Notes: a model not told the origin generated them from the letters alone. A stretch of DNA of 64,000 nucleotides from Saprospiraceae bacterium UBA6168 (GCA_002435785.1 DIUC01000023.1:79571-143570); one strand, 5' to 3'; positions 26,374 to 34,266 are shown, numbered from the stretch's first letter. Made by a program: numbers and translations.

Positions 26374-27156
26374 TCAAAAATCCTTCTTCCCCGCCACCCG
26401 TTTTATACAAAAAACTGGCAGTACCACCCACAGCAGCAGTACACCAAAAGCGATGGACATCCCGAACCCCGTCCCCAAGAATTTACGGAAAACGGCACCT
26501 GTAAAGCCCATCAGTGCCGACACATCGAGTTTTAGCAAAATCAGGATGCGGGAAAGGTCAATAGGATTGAGTAGGGAGGCGATGAGCGAGAACTTTTCCA
26601 GCGGGTATTCGGTGAGCAAGGAGAGCGAGAGCAGCAACAGCCCGTCGTAAATGACGGCAAAAAACAGCCAAGCAAGTATGGCCAAGCCAAAGCCCTTGAT
26701 GCGATTTTCGTTTTTCAAGGCAATGTAAAAGGCAATGGCGCTGAATACAAAAGACAGCACCACCCCCACGAACAGCAGCATGGCAAAATTTCCCGCCTGG
26801 TCCGAGCCGAACACGCCGTACAGCGCAAATGGTAGTCCCACACCAATCACCCAACTCGCCGACAATGAGCTTGCTACGCCCAAATATTGTCCCAAGAAAA
26901 TGCTTGTGCGCCGCACCGGTTGCGCCAGCAAAAGCTCTGTGAACTCCCTCGAATTGTAATAGTACATCACCCCGAACATGGTGGCGATGAGCGGGCAGAG
27001 CAGCAGCACCACGTTCATCAGACTGATGACGACTTTAGACAAGTCGTTGCTCAACCAAAGCAGGGAGAGCGTAAACAGCAGGTAAAACCCGCCATAGCTG
27101 TACGTCCACCTGCTTCGGATGAGGTCGTAGAAGCTGTATTTTAGAATTTTTAGCAT
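26374..27156 (-). CDS. nosY: Nitrous oxide maturation ABC permease NosY
   Basis: 260 residues with about six membrane helices (VVISLMNVVLLLCPLIATMFG, LLFVGVVLSFVFSAIAFYIAL, GFGLAILAWLFFAVIYDGLL and a final one near the C-terminus). Features typical of NosY/ABC-2 permeases: MYYYNSREFTELLLAQPVRR after the second helix. Family knowledge: NosFY powers delivery of a sulfur species for the CuZ centre of NosZ, through NosD. It is the last gene of the minus-strand nos cluster, 108 bp after nosF. Confidence 0.9.
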   Translation of the reverse strand: MLKILKYSFYDLIRSRWTYSYGGFYLLFTLSLLWLSNDLSKVVISLMNVVLLLCPLIATMFGVMYYYNSREFTELLLAQPVRRTSIFLGQYLGVASSLSASWVIGVGLPFALYGVFGSDQAGNFAMLLFVGVVLSFVFSAIAFYIALKNENRIKGFGLAILAWLFFAVIYDGLLLLSLSLLTEYPLEKFSLIASLLNPIDLSRILILLKLDVSALMGFTGAVFRKFLGTGFGMSIAFGVLLLWVVLPVFCIKRVAGKKDF

Positions 27157-27176
27157 GGTTGTATTTTTAGCGAGGT

Positions 27177-27260
27177 ATTGGAAAGCCCGAAGGGATTTCT
27201 AAGCCCAAGTGGTTGGTCGTTGAAGGGCTTAGAAATCCCTCGTTCCTCAGGCTTTCCAAT
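27177..27260. repeat. Palindrome between nosF and nosY
   Basis: Left arm ATTGGAAAGCCCGAAGGGAT and TTCTAAGCCC (27177-27206); right arm GGGCTTAGAAATCCCT then GGCTTTCCAAT (27225-27260); 18-nt loop. It fills most of the 108-bp spacer. It could act as an mRNA hairpin or be a dispersed repeat. Confidence 0.75.
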
Positions 27261-27264
27261 CCCT

Positions 27265-27969
27265 TTAACTCGGTGGTTGTAGCAGCTTTGCAGTGGCCTT
27301 CTCCACATTTGCCTCGCCCGTCATTTCCTCCAATTTTTTCAGGCTGCCCCGGAAGTGGATATGCCCTTCCAGCAGGAACACTACCTCGTCGGCCAGCTCC
27401 TCCACGAGGCTCATCACGTGGGTGGTGATGAGGATGGTTTTGCCGATAAGTCGCTGATTGTGAATGAGTTCCTTGAGCCGGACGAGCGATATGGGGTCAA
27501 GCCCAGCGGTTGGTTCGTCCATGATGATGATGGGGCAGTCGTACATGAAAGTTAGCACAAGGTTCACTTTTTGGCGGGTGCCGCCGGAGAGGTTGCCGAG
27601 GCGCTTGTCGAGGAAGGTTTCGAGGCCGAACAGTTTAATCAGTTCCTCGTCGTGGGTCTTTCCGGTGTTCAAGTCCTTCACCATGCGCAGGAGTTCGGCC
27701 ACGGTCAGGTTCTCGGGGAAGCGGGCGATTTGCGGGAGGTAGGCGATTTGGTTGCGGTACAGCCATTTGCCCTTTATGTCCTCGCCTTGCACCTTGATGG
27801 TGCCCTCGTCAGGCAACACCATGCCGAGGATGGACTTGATGATGGTCGTCTTGCCAGAGCCGTTCGGCCCCAGCACGGCCACAATGCCAGGCTGGTCGAA
27901 TGTCAGGTCCACGCCCTTCAGCACGTGGTTTTTGCCGAAAGACTTTTGTAAAAGGTGTATCGAAATCAC
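27265..27969 (-). CDS. nosF: Nitrous oxide maturation ABC ATPase NosF
   Basis: 234 residues. Walker A GPNGSGKTT at residues 34-42, Q-loop in IAYLPQIARFPENLTV, signature LSGGTRQKVNLV, Walker B IIIMDEPTAGLDP, and H-loop TTHVMSL. It is the nucleotide-binding partner of NosY. The spacer to the nosD stop codon contains a 68-bp palindrome. Assignment as NosF rather than a general ABC-2 ATPase rests on its place between nosD and nosY. Confidence 0.92.
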   Translation of the reverse strand: MISIHLLQKSFGKNHVLKGVDLTFDQPGIVAVLGPNGSGKTTIIKSILGMVLPDEGTIKVQGEDIKGKWLYRNQIAYLPQIARFPENLTVAELLRMVKDLNTGKTHDEELIKLFGLETFLDKRLGNLSGGTRQKVNLVLTFMYDCPIIIMDEPTAGLDPISLVRLKELIHNQRLIGKTILITTHVMSLVEELADEVVFLLEGHIHFRGSLKKLEEMTGEANVEKATAKLLQPPS

Positions 27970-27987
27970 GGCTTGCTGGTATTTACG

Positions 27988-28055
27988 ATTTACGATTTAC
28001 GACTGACGATTGAGGGCGCAGAGACTGCGTAAATCGTCAGTCGTAAATCGTAAAT
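27988..28055. repeat. Perfect 24-bp-arm palindrome between nosD and nosF
   Basis: Left arm ATTTACGATTTACGACTGAC then GATT (27988-28011), loop of 20 nt, right arm its exact complement (28032-28055). An extra ATTTACG unit precedes the left arm. The right arm overlaps the end of nosD and supplies its last codons and stop. Related short units occur inside uvrA. Confidence 0.85.
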
Positions 28056-29281
28056 TTTTTCAAAAGCGGCTTATTGTCCACTACATTTTCGGGTGTGAAA
28101 ATAGGACTAACTTTTTCGGAAAAATTCAAAATATCCACAAACAAACTTCGGAGCAATACAAGGCTTTCGGGCGTATTGCTGACCACATAGCTGAACAGCT
28201 TCATGGGGCGGTGCGGTACGTCGCCGATGCCATTTTTGTCCAAATCATAGCCTGCATAATCGCTCCAAAAGTTGCCGTCGAACAGGTTGTCGGTGCCAGC
28301 GGAATGCACCGCCAGGTCGAAGCTGTTGCCGAGGAAGTTATTGGCCAACAGGTTGTTTTGCTGGCAGCCACCGGAGATTTTGAGCGCCCAACCATTTTGG
28401 ATGAAATTGTTTTTGGTGTAAACAATGCGGTTGGAGGTCTCGGCGAAGATGCCGACTGTGTTTTCCTGAAAGGTGTTGCCTTCTATATTGCTGTCATGGA
28501 TTTCTTTTAGCAAAAGCCCATAGGCGGCTGGTCCCCAATTTTTTTGGAAAACATTGCTGAACATCCCAATCCTGCGGGAGTACATGACCGCCACGCCAGC
28601 CCCGTTGTCGAGGAAGGTGTTGCCTCGGTAAACATCATCGTTGGAAAACATAAAGTGAAGTCCGTAGCGCACGTTCCGCTCGCTATGGTTGCCTTGGACG
28701 GTGCTGAAATTGACAAATTCCAGGTAAATGCCGTCCCGGTGCCCGTATGTTATGTTGTTGATAATCAGCACGTTGTCACAGTACCAAAGGTGGATGGCGT
28801 TGCCGCTGCTCACCTCATCCTTCGCCTCGCCGACCATCTCGTTGCCTTCGATGGTCCCGTTCCTTGACTTTTGGAGATAAATGCCAAAGAATGCGTTTTC
28901 CACCCGGTTGTTCTTGACGTAAAAATCGCTGGCCTCTTTAACCCGGATGCCTGCCCGGTCTTGTGAGTAGCTGATGCCGACGTTGCGAATCACGAACCCC
29001 TCGAAATGGACGTGGTTGGCGGCGATGGTGATGATTTCGGTTTTGCCCTCGCCATCAAGTATAGGCCTTCCAATGCCAATCAACGTCAACTCCTTGTCAA
29101 TGACGATATTGCCTTCGGTGTAGATGCCCGATTCAACATAAATCGTGTCGCATGACTTTGCAACTTTTATGGCTTCCTTGATGGAAAAGGCAGGGCAAGC
29201 CTTGCAAACTCGAAAGGTATTAGCCAAAATAACAGCTTGCCCTGCGAGGATTAATGTGCTTATAAAAATCCATCTAAACAT
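28037..29281 (-). CDS. nosD: Nitrous oxide reductase maturation protein NosD
   Basis: 414 residues from the ATG at 29281, which opens a signal peptide (MFRWIFISTLILAGQAVILA). The rest is a right-handed parallel beta-helix of the CASH/NosD type with repeated NN and GI turns (GIRVKEASDFYVKNNRVENA, GNAIHLWYCDNVLIINN, GLHFMFSNDDVYRGNTFLDN, NYWSDY-like FDGNFWSDYAGYDLDKNG). Periplasmic. Family knowledge: it works with NosFY in building the CuZ cluster. Its final residues (KFTIYD) and stop codon are encoded by the palindromic repeat at 27988-28055, so the natural tail has been replaced. Confidence 0.95.
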   Translation of the reverse strand: MFRWIFISTLILAGQAVILANTFRVCKACPAFSIKEAIKVAKSCDTIYVESGIYTEGNIVIDKELTLIGIGRPILDGEGKTEIITIAANHVHFEGFVIRNVGISYSQDRAGIRVKEASDFYVKNNRVENAFFGIYLQKSRNGTIEGNEMVGEAKDEVSSGNAIHLWYCDNVLIINNITYGHRDGIYLEFVNFSTVQGNHSERNVRYGLHFMFSNDDVYRGNTFLDNGAGVAVMYSRRIGMFSNVFQKNWGPAAYGLLLKEIHDSNIEGNTFQENTVGIFAETSNRIVYTKNNFIQNGWALKISGGCQQNNLLANNFLGNSFDLAVHSAGTDNLFDGNFWSDYAGYDLDKNGIGDVPHRPMKLFSYVVSNTPESLVLLRSLFVDILNFSEKVSPIFTPENVVDNKPLLKKFTIYD

Positions 29282-29296
29282 GGTCTGAGGAATGAG

Positions 29297-29363
29297 GGGT
29301 GAGGAATGAGGGAGGAAGGATGCCACTGTCACGTCATCCCTCATTCCTCATTCCTTATCCCTT
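29297..29363. repeat. Palindrome between nosL and nosD
   Basis: GGAATGAG-rich left arm (29297-29322, ending GGAAGGATG) pairs with right arm CATCCCTCATTCCTCATTCC (29334-29353) and onward. It fills the space between the nosL stop and the nosD start. Confidence 0.7.
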
Positions 29364-29790
29364 ATTGAAATTGCTGCTTCAAACCCGCCCAATCGTAAAG
29401 TTCGCCGCCCTTTTGAGCTTGCATGGCAGTGGCATTTTCCTTGAAGAGCCAAGCGGAGAGACCAGCGCCCATCGGGCTTGGCAACTCTTTGGAAATCAGG
29501 TAGTTGCATTGGGTGGCATCCTGCCATTCCTTGGGGTTTTCATAATCCCGCACCAGCATCAGGGCCATGTTGTCTGACTGTTTTTTTTGTAAAAACTGCA
29601 TCATGCACTCAATGGCGTCGAACTTGAAGACCTTTCCCTTTTGTGTCACCAACTCGGCTGCAAATGGTTCGTCAACAATGGTCATTTTGCAGTGGGCGCA
29701 CATATCTTCGCCAAAAATAACTGGCTCAGCAGCGGGGGTGCAGGCCGTAAATAGCCCGAAAATCAATGTTATTAAAATCCAGTTTTTCAT
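29362..29790 (-). CDS. nosL: Copper chaperone lipoprotein NosL
   Basis: 142 residues from the ATG at 29790; lipoprotein signal with lipobox Cys17 (FGLFTAC). The NosL signature follows: FGEDMCAHCKMTIVDEPFAA, with Cys and Met copper ligands, then KFDAIECMMQFL and the C-terminal SPMGAGLSAW. Family knowledge: NosL carries Cu(I) to apo-NosZ in the periplasm. The start codon overlaps the stop of the upstream membrane-protein gene by 4 bp, suggesting translational coupling. Confidence 0.94.
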   Translation of the reverse strand: MKNWILITLIFGLFTACTPAAEPVIFGEDMCAHCKMTIVDEPFAAELVTQKGKVFKFDAIECMMQFLQKKQSDNMALMLVRDYENPKEWQDATQCNYLISKELPSPMGAGLSAWLFKENATAMQAQKGGELYDWAGLKQQFQ

Positions 29791-30368
29791 GCGATAGGTG
29801 TATTTCTTTTTTGCAGCCAAACAGCTATACCACCAAGGATAAATGTGCCGCCAATAAACCATCCACCAATATATGGCCATGATTTAGCCATGAAATTCAG
29901 CAACATTTTATTCCCAATTAGTGGCGGTTGATAAGCCATGCCGGGTATTTTGATGGGAGCGGTTGGGCTGAGGTTATGGCCATAGTCGTATTCCCAGAGG
30001 TAAAAGTCATAAAGCCCTAATCCACAGCCAATTAGTCCCAGAATAAGCCATCCCATCCACCATTTCCAACGCCCAGTGAATGCCAATGCCATGCCCAAAA
30101 GCGACATGGCTGCCACCACGATGGGAAAGTATTTCAACTCAGGGATGGAATCCGGCTCAATATATTTCATGCCCACATAATGGTTCAATATATTGATGTT
30201 CTGCAAAGTGCCCTCCTCGCTGCCGGTGATTTTATTAATCCAGATATACATCGTCACGCCCTGTGGATATTGCGGAGCAATGAGCGTAATCTGCCACATT
30301 GGAAATACAAACAGCGTGAGCATGAGGGCAGCAGCAATAAAGAACAATATTTTTGGTAAAGATTTCAT
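29787..30368 (-). CDS. Uncharacterised membrane protein in the nos cluster
   Basis: 193 residues from the ATG at 30368. Four membrane helices are visible: residues about 6-26 (ILFFIAAALMLTLFVF), 80-97 (FPIVVAAMSLLGMALAF), 104-122 (MGWLILGLIGCGLGLY) and 163-184 (YIGGWFIGGTFILGGIAVWL). A periplasmic loop carries NILNHYVGMKYIEPDSIPEL, with His and Met residues that could bind copper (inference). It sits between nosZ and nosL. By position it resembles the membrane protein NosB of clade II nos clusters, but homology is not established. Confidence 0.8.
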   Translation of the reverse strand: MKSLPKILFFIAAALMLTLFVFPMWQITLIAPQYPQGVTMYIWINKITGSEEGTLQNINILNHYVGMKYIEPDSIPELKYFPIVVAAMSLLGMALAFTGRWKWWMGWLILGLIGCGLGLYDFYLWEYDYGHNLSPTAPIKIPGMAYQPPLIGNKMLLNFMAKSWPYIGGWFIGGTFILGGIAVWLQKRNTPIA

Positions 30369-30373
30369 GTTAT

Positions 30374-30442
30374 AAGGGATGAGGAGTGAGGGATGAGGAA
30401 TGAGAGGTGCTATCATCCCTCATTCCTCCTCCCTCATCCCTG
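30374..30442. repeat. Palindrome between nosZ and the membrane-protein gene
   Basis: Left arm AAGGGATGAGGAGTGAGGGA (30374 onward) pairs with right arm CATTCCTCCTCCCTCATCCC near 30421-30440 with several mismatches. It occupies the whole spacer up to the nosZ stop codon. Confidence 0.7.
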
Positions 30443-32431
30443 TTATTGCACCGGTTTCTCATCCCCCAGCCACCACCTGAGCGCAGTGGCCGAGCCAGCA
30501 GGTGAAACCCTGATATAACCCTGCATTTCTTGGTGAAGCGCAGAGCAAAAGTCTGTGCAATACATCGGGATAACCCCCACTGACTTGGGTTCCCAAAGCA
30601 GCGTTTCCGTCTGGCCGGGCATGATGAGCAGCTCGGCGTTGTTAGCACCCATCACGGCGAATCCATGCGGCACGTCGAAGTCCTGTTCGAGGTTGGTCAC
30701 GTGGAAATAAACCTTGTCGCCCACCCTGATTCCTTCGATATTATCAGGCATAAAGTGGCTACGGATGGTGGTCATATAGACGCGTACCACGTTGCCCTCT
30801 CGCACCACTTTGGCGTCTTTTTCGGTCGGCGTCACGTAGGGGTGCTTGTTCTCGCTGAGCTTAAAGAACTGCTTGGACTTAGGTTTAATCTTGCTCGCCG
30901 AAATACCCTGCGCATAGTGCGGCTCACCGATGGTCGGGAAGTCGAGCAGCAGCTCCATTTTGTCACCATCTATAGAATAAAGCTGTGCGCTTTGGGTCAA
31001 CTCTGGCCCTGTTGGCAGATAGCGGTCCTTGGTGATTTTGTTCAAGGCCACGACGTATTTGCCCTCTGGTTTCATCGAGTTGCCGCCCGGCACCATCAGG
31101 TGGCCGATGGAGTAGTAAGTTGGTTGGCGGTCAATGACCTCCCAAGTGCCCACTTTCCACTTCACGATTTCAGAGGAAATAAAGAAACTCGTATAAGCAT
31201 TGCCCTTGCCGTCAAACTCGGTGTGGAGCGGCCCAAGGCCAGGCTCTTTAACCGTGCCACCCAGCACCGACTCAAACTTTAGGATAGGCACACCACCTAC
31301 CTCGCCGTCAAAAGCTTTGTCCTCGATTGCTTTCAGCATTTTTGGAAATGAATGCGCCGTGATGTCGGCGGAAAGCTTGCCGGAGCAAACGATGTACTCG
31401 CCCGTTGGGTCAACGTCTACGCCGTGCGGCGATTTGGGCGTTGGGAGCAAATACACGAGGCCTGGGCACTCGCTCGGAATCAGCACCTTCACGGATTTCA
31501 TAGCGGTGGAAGTAGCCATGTGGGTCTCGTCGCTATAGACGTTGTGCATGTAGTTGGCGGGGAAATCCTTGGCCTTGCCCGCTTTCAGGTACTCCTCGGC
31601 CTTTTTCCAATTGACGGCGGCCACGAAGTCCTTGTCGTTTTGTGAAGCATTCACCTCCAGCAGCGAGTTTTTCATCTCGGAGTTGTAGCTGGTGAAGAAG
31701 GTCCAGCCGTGTGATGGGCCTTTGCCGCTGCTTGCAAGGTCGAAGTTGAGGGCGGGCATGAGCACTTGGAACTCGATGTTCATGCGGCCAGTATTTGGCT
31801 CCACTTTTACGAAGGAAAGCGCCCCCTTGAAGTTCTCGGCATAGCTTGAAATCGCCACGTCCTTCTGTGGAATGGGTACGCTAAAACGGGTGCCAGCCAC
31901 CACGTACTCCGTGTTTTGTGTCAAATAGGGGGAGGAGTGGTTGCCACCAGAATTCGGGATTTCGAGGATTTCCGCCGTCTCAAAAGTGGTCAGGTCAATA
32001 CGGGCGAGCCTCGGCGTGTTGTTGCCGTTGATGAAGATCCAGCGACCGTCCGTCTCGCCGTTGGTCTGCGAGAGGGCAGGGTGGTGGGCATCGTCCCAAG
32101 GGATGAAGCCATGCGAGGTGTTCAACAATGGCTTGGTTTCCTCGTTGAAGCCATAGCCTTTTTCTGGGTCAACGGAGAATACTGGTATGACTTTCAACAA
32201 CCGTCCAGATGGTAGGCCATAGGCAGCAATCTGTCCGCTAAAACCGCCGGACATAAATGCGTAAAATTCGTCGTATTGGCCGGGGGCCACATAGACTTTG
32301 GAGGCGGCGTTGCCGCTAAGTGCGCCGGATGCCGACCCTTGGTTGGCTTTGCCGCAGCTCGACAGTAGGAGCACAAGTGCTGCCAAACTGCCAAGTAATA
32401 ATTTGGAAAGCTGGTTTGATTGATTTTTCAT
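30443..32431 (-). CDS. nosZ: Nitrous oxide reductase (clade II-like), lipoprotein form
   Basis: 662 residues. It reduces N2O to N2 at a tetranuclear CuZ centre in a seven-bladed propeller and takes electrons through a C-terminal CuA cupredoxin domain. CuZ ligands are visible, starting with DDAHHPALSQTNGETDGRW (His116, His117). CuA ligands: His589 in DVPHGF, then Cys625, Cys629, His633 and Met636 in CTDFCSALHQEM. The N-terminus is not a twin-arginine signal but a lipoprotein signal (LVLLLSSC, lipobox Cys26), consistent with Sec export as in clade II and with membrane anchoring. It is the second gene of the cluster, after the cytochrome. Confidence 0.97.
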   Translation of the reverse strand: MKNQSNQLSKLLLGSLAALVLLLSSCGKANQGSASGALSGNAASKVYVAPGQYDEFYAFMSGGFSGQIAAYGLPSGRLLKVIPVFSVDPEKGYGFNEETKPLLNTSHGFIPWDDAHHPALSQTNGETDGRWIFINGNNTPRLARIDLTTFETAEILEIPNSGGNHSSPYLTQNTEYVVAGTRFSVPIPQKDVAISSYAENFKGALSFVKVEPNTGRMNIEFQVLMPALNFDLASSGKGPSHGWTFFTSYNSEMKNSLLEVNASQNDKDFVAAVNWKKAEEYLKAGKAKDFPANYMHNVYSDETHMATSTAMKSVKVLIPSECPGLVYLLPTPKSPHGVDVDPTGEYIVCSGKLSADITAHSFPKMLKAIEDKAFDGEVGGVPILKFESVLGGTVKEPGLGPLHTEFDGKGNAYTSFFISSEIVKWKVGTWEVIDRQPTYYSIGHLMVPGGNSMKPEGKYVVALNKITKDRYLPTGPELTQSAQLYSIDGDKMELLLDFPTIGEPHYAQGISASKIKPKSKQFFKLSENKHPYVTPTEKDAKVVREGNVVRVYMTTIRSHFMPDNIEGIRVGDKVYFHVTNLEQDFDVPHGFAVMGANNAELLIMPGQTETLLWEPKSVGVIPMYCTDFCSALHQEMQGYIRVSPAGSATALRWWLGDEKPVQ

Positions 32432-32440
32432 ATCGGATAG

Positions 32441-32515
32441 AATTGTGAATTAAAATTTGAAAATGGAGAATGAGTGTAGCACGAGTAATTCTCCATTTTC
32501 AATTCTCAATTAATT
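32441..32515. repeat. Palindrome between the cytochrome gene and nosZ
   Basis: Left arm AATTGTGAATTAAAATTTGA and AAATGGAGAAT (32441-32471) pairs with right arm ATTCTCCATTTTCAATTCTC then AATTAATT (32488-32515). The right arm includes the cytochrome gene's stop codon. Confidence 0.75.
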
Positions 32516-32987
32516 AAAGCGTCCTAAAATACTCCAGCACTTGCCGAGCCTCGTCCTGGGTGAGGTTTTGGTTGGCCATTGGTGAGCCGTTGAATTCCAT
32601 GAGCAGTTTCTTTGCGATGGGATCTTCCTTCACCATTTGTTCCGGGTTCAGTATCATGTTCATTACCCACTCTGGCGAACGGCGGTCAAGGATGCCCTTG
32701 GGGGCTGGCCCGATGAACTTCTCGGTGGGTTTGTGGCAGGCCATGCACATTTTTTCATAAACGACCTTACCCTTGTCGGCCATTGCTTGGTCAACTGCTG
32801 CCGACATTTCAACAGATGTAACTGGCCCGATGCCCTTGTTGGTCAAGGGGTCTGCCTCTTCAGCCAGCATGGATTTTGGTTTTGGTCCATCGGTTGCAGT
32901 GGTTTCGGGCGTGTCAGAAGAGCAGCCCGCCCATGCAAATAGGAGCAACAACGCAAGGAGTTTTAGCACTGAATTTTTCATAATCAA
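32514..32987 (-). CDS. Lipoprotein cytochrome c, probable electron donor to NosZ
   Basis: 157 residues. Lipobox Cys22 (LFAWAGC). One haem c site: Cys81-Cys84-His85 in KMCMACHKP, with probable distal Met137 in GSPMANQ. It is the size of a class I monohaem cytochrome. Being first in the nos cluster implies that it passes electrons to the CuA site of NosZ; this is inference from context, but such cytochromes are regular members of clade II clusters. An alternative start at the Met two codons on is equally possible. The promoter must lie in 32988-33231. Confidence 0.9.
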   Translation of the reverse strand: MIMKNSVLKLLALLLLFAWAGCSSDTPETTATDGPKPKSMLAEEADPLTNKGIGPVTSVEMSAAVDQAMADKGKVVYEKMCMACHKPTEKFIGPAPKGILDRRSPEWVMNMILNPEQMVKEDPIAKKLLMEFNGSPMANQNLTQDEARQVLEYFRTL

Positions 32988-33108
32988 CCAATTTTGAATT
33001 ATTTGCTTTGATGTAAGTAGTGAATTTCAGATGTTTTTATCCTTTATTCAATGCTGCAAAGTTTGCCCGCTCCTTTGGCTTTGCTGATGACCATTGTCAA
33101 TGCAATAG

Positions 33109-33122
33109 CTGATATTTATCAG
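33109..33122. promoter_or_regulatory. CRP/FNR-type dyad in the nos-rrf2 intergenic region
   Basis: CTGATATTTATCAG: the core TGAT-N4-ATCA is identical to the FNR-family half-site layout, with symmetric flanking C and G. It lies 122 bp before the cytochrome gene and 110 bp before rrf2, so it could serve either promoter. Confidence 0.5.
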
Positions 33123-33125
33123 TGC

Positions 33126-33146
33126 GATAAAAAAGATGGTTTTATC
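33126..33146. promoter_or_regulatory. Candidate Rrf2 operator dyad
   Basis: GATAAAA-N7-TTTTATC, a perfect 7-bp inverted repeat, itself overlapping a second dyad AAAAAAGAT-N6-ATCTTTTTT (33129-33152). It stands 86 bp before the rrf2 start. AT-rich dyads of about 20 bp are usual for Rrf2-family regulators; assignment is inference. Confidence 0.4.
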
Positions 33147-33231
33147 TTTTTTTTTGTGAATTTTGCGCCATCTTTTGTGGGACGTTGAATGTTTTCCCAA
33201 AGCCATGCTTAATCTAATCAGTGGTGAGAAT

Positions 33232-33651
33232 ATGTTTACAAAGAGTTGTCAATACGCCATCAGGGCCGTTATTTTTTTGGCTGAAAACCAAGCCAGCGAC
33301 AAAAACACAGGCGTTAAGGAAATAGCCGATGCGCTCCACGTGCCCCAGCAGTTCCTTGCCAAGATTTTGCAGCAGCTCTCCCGCCACAACCTCATCAGCA
33401 GTGTGAAAGGCCCCAACGGTGGATTTTACCTCGGCGAGGACAATGCGGAAGTAACCCTGCTTGATATTGTGGAGTGCATGGATGGGAAGAGCACATTGAG
33501 CACGTGTATCCTCGGTTTGCCAAATTGTACGAACGAACATCCTTGCCCGCTGCACCATCATTTTTATGGTAGCCGGGAGGGGTTGAAGGCTACGCTTTCC
33601 TCCTGCGTGGTGGGGGCGTTGGTCAATGGCCAGGTGTTGAGCGCAAAATAA
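33232..33651 (+). CDS. Rrf2-family transcriptional regulator with Fe-S cysteines
   Basis: 139 residues from the ATG at 33232 (MFTKSCQYAIRAVIFLAENQ), the conserved Rrf2 start; the frame is open further upstream. A winged helix covers residues about 1-80 (VPQQFLAKILQQLSRHNLIS recognition region, then KGPNGGFYLG wing). Three cysteines C92, C99 and C105 (TCILGLPNCTNEHPCPLHHH) lie where IscR and NsrR bind an iron-sulfur cluster. Divergent to the nos cluster, so it probably senses NO, O2 or Fe-S status and controls nos (inference). A second copy of its 3' end lies at 34267-34362. Confidence 0.92.
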   Translation: MFTKSCQYAIRAVIFLAENQASDKNTGVKEIADALHVPQQFLAKILQQLSRHNLISSVKGPNGGFYLGEDNAEVTLLDIVECMDGKSTLSTCILGLPNCTNEHPCPLHHHFYGSREGLKATLSSCVVGALVNGQVLSAK

Positions 33652-33668
33652 AAACGTCGGTAGGATTT
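33543..33668 (+). repeat. Direct repeat copy 1 (rrf2 3' end)
   Basis: This 126-bp stretch, the last 109 bp of rrf2 plus 17 bp, is repeated at 34267-34389 at about 90% identity by eye. The two copies enclose the 21-bp-periodic array. It lacks the right half of the palindromic terminator that follows copy 2. Confidence 0.85.
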
Positions 33669-33794
33669 GATTTGAATTCCGTATCGTATCCGATTCCCCC
33701 AACCACCCACCACCGCAAAGGACCCACAACCCCATCAAATAGAACGCAACCTCGTCCAAAAAGAAGTTCATCGCCAGACCAACCTCCTACATCT

Positions 33795-34184
33795 CGCCAG
33801 AAAAAACGTGCCCAACCCGCCAAAAAGAACCACCATTCGTGAAAAAGAACGACCATTCGTGTCGAAAGACGTTATGGTCGTGCAAAAAGATGTTAGGGTG
33901 GTCACGGACGAATGTGGGTCCATAATAAAGGAATGGCCATCGCCTGAACGAGGATGCGCATCCCCTTTCAAAGCGGCTGGCCATCGGTGCCAAAAGCCGA
34001 CGCATCCTTCAAATTGACCTACACATCCTCCTCCACCGATGGCACATCCCTTGCCACGATGTGTAGGTCGTTTTTTTCGATGTGTAGGAGATTTTTTACC
34101 ATGTGTAGGTCGTTTTTTATGACCATAACGTCTTTTGGCACGGTTGGTCGTCCTTTTTTGCAAAAAGATGGTTTTTGGACTTCC
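33795..34184. repeat. Long degenerate 21-bp-periodic array
   Basis: About 390 bp. The right part has six exact 21-bp units at 34059, 34080, 34101, 34122, 34143 and 34164; the first three share ATGTGTAGG plus a T run. In the middle a CATCC/CATCG motif recurs at 33938, 33959, 33982, 34003, 34024 and 34045, i.e. every 21 bp with one 23. The left part has AAAAAGA motifs spaced 20-22 bp. Neighbouring units resemble each other most. Both strands give open frames with heptad patterns, but none looks like a real protein. Confidence 0.75.
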
Positions 34185-34266
34185 CGCAGCCGTTAAGTGA
34201 CCAAAAAACGTTGTTTTGCCAAATAAAAAAAAACAGCATTCAACCCGTAGTGCCAAGTGCCCCCAC

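Noticed and set aside
28010..28510. Plus-strand frame antisense to nosD
   Set aside because: The NosD beta-helix pattern and cluster context establish the minus strand as coding.
33768..34256. Minus-strand 162-codon frame with heptad pattern over the 21-bp array
   Set aside because: The heptads follow trivially from a 21-bp period. The composition is erratic, there is no start context, and several other frames are open as well.
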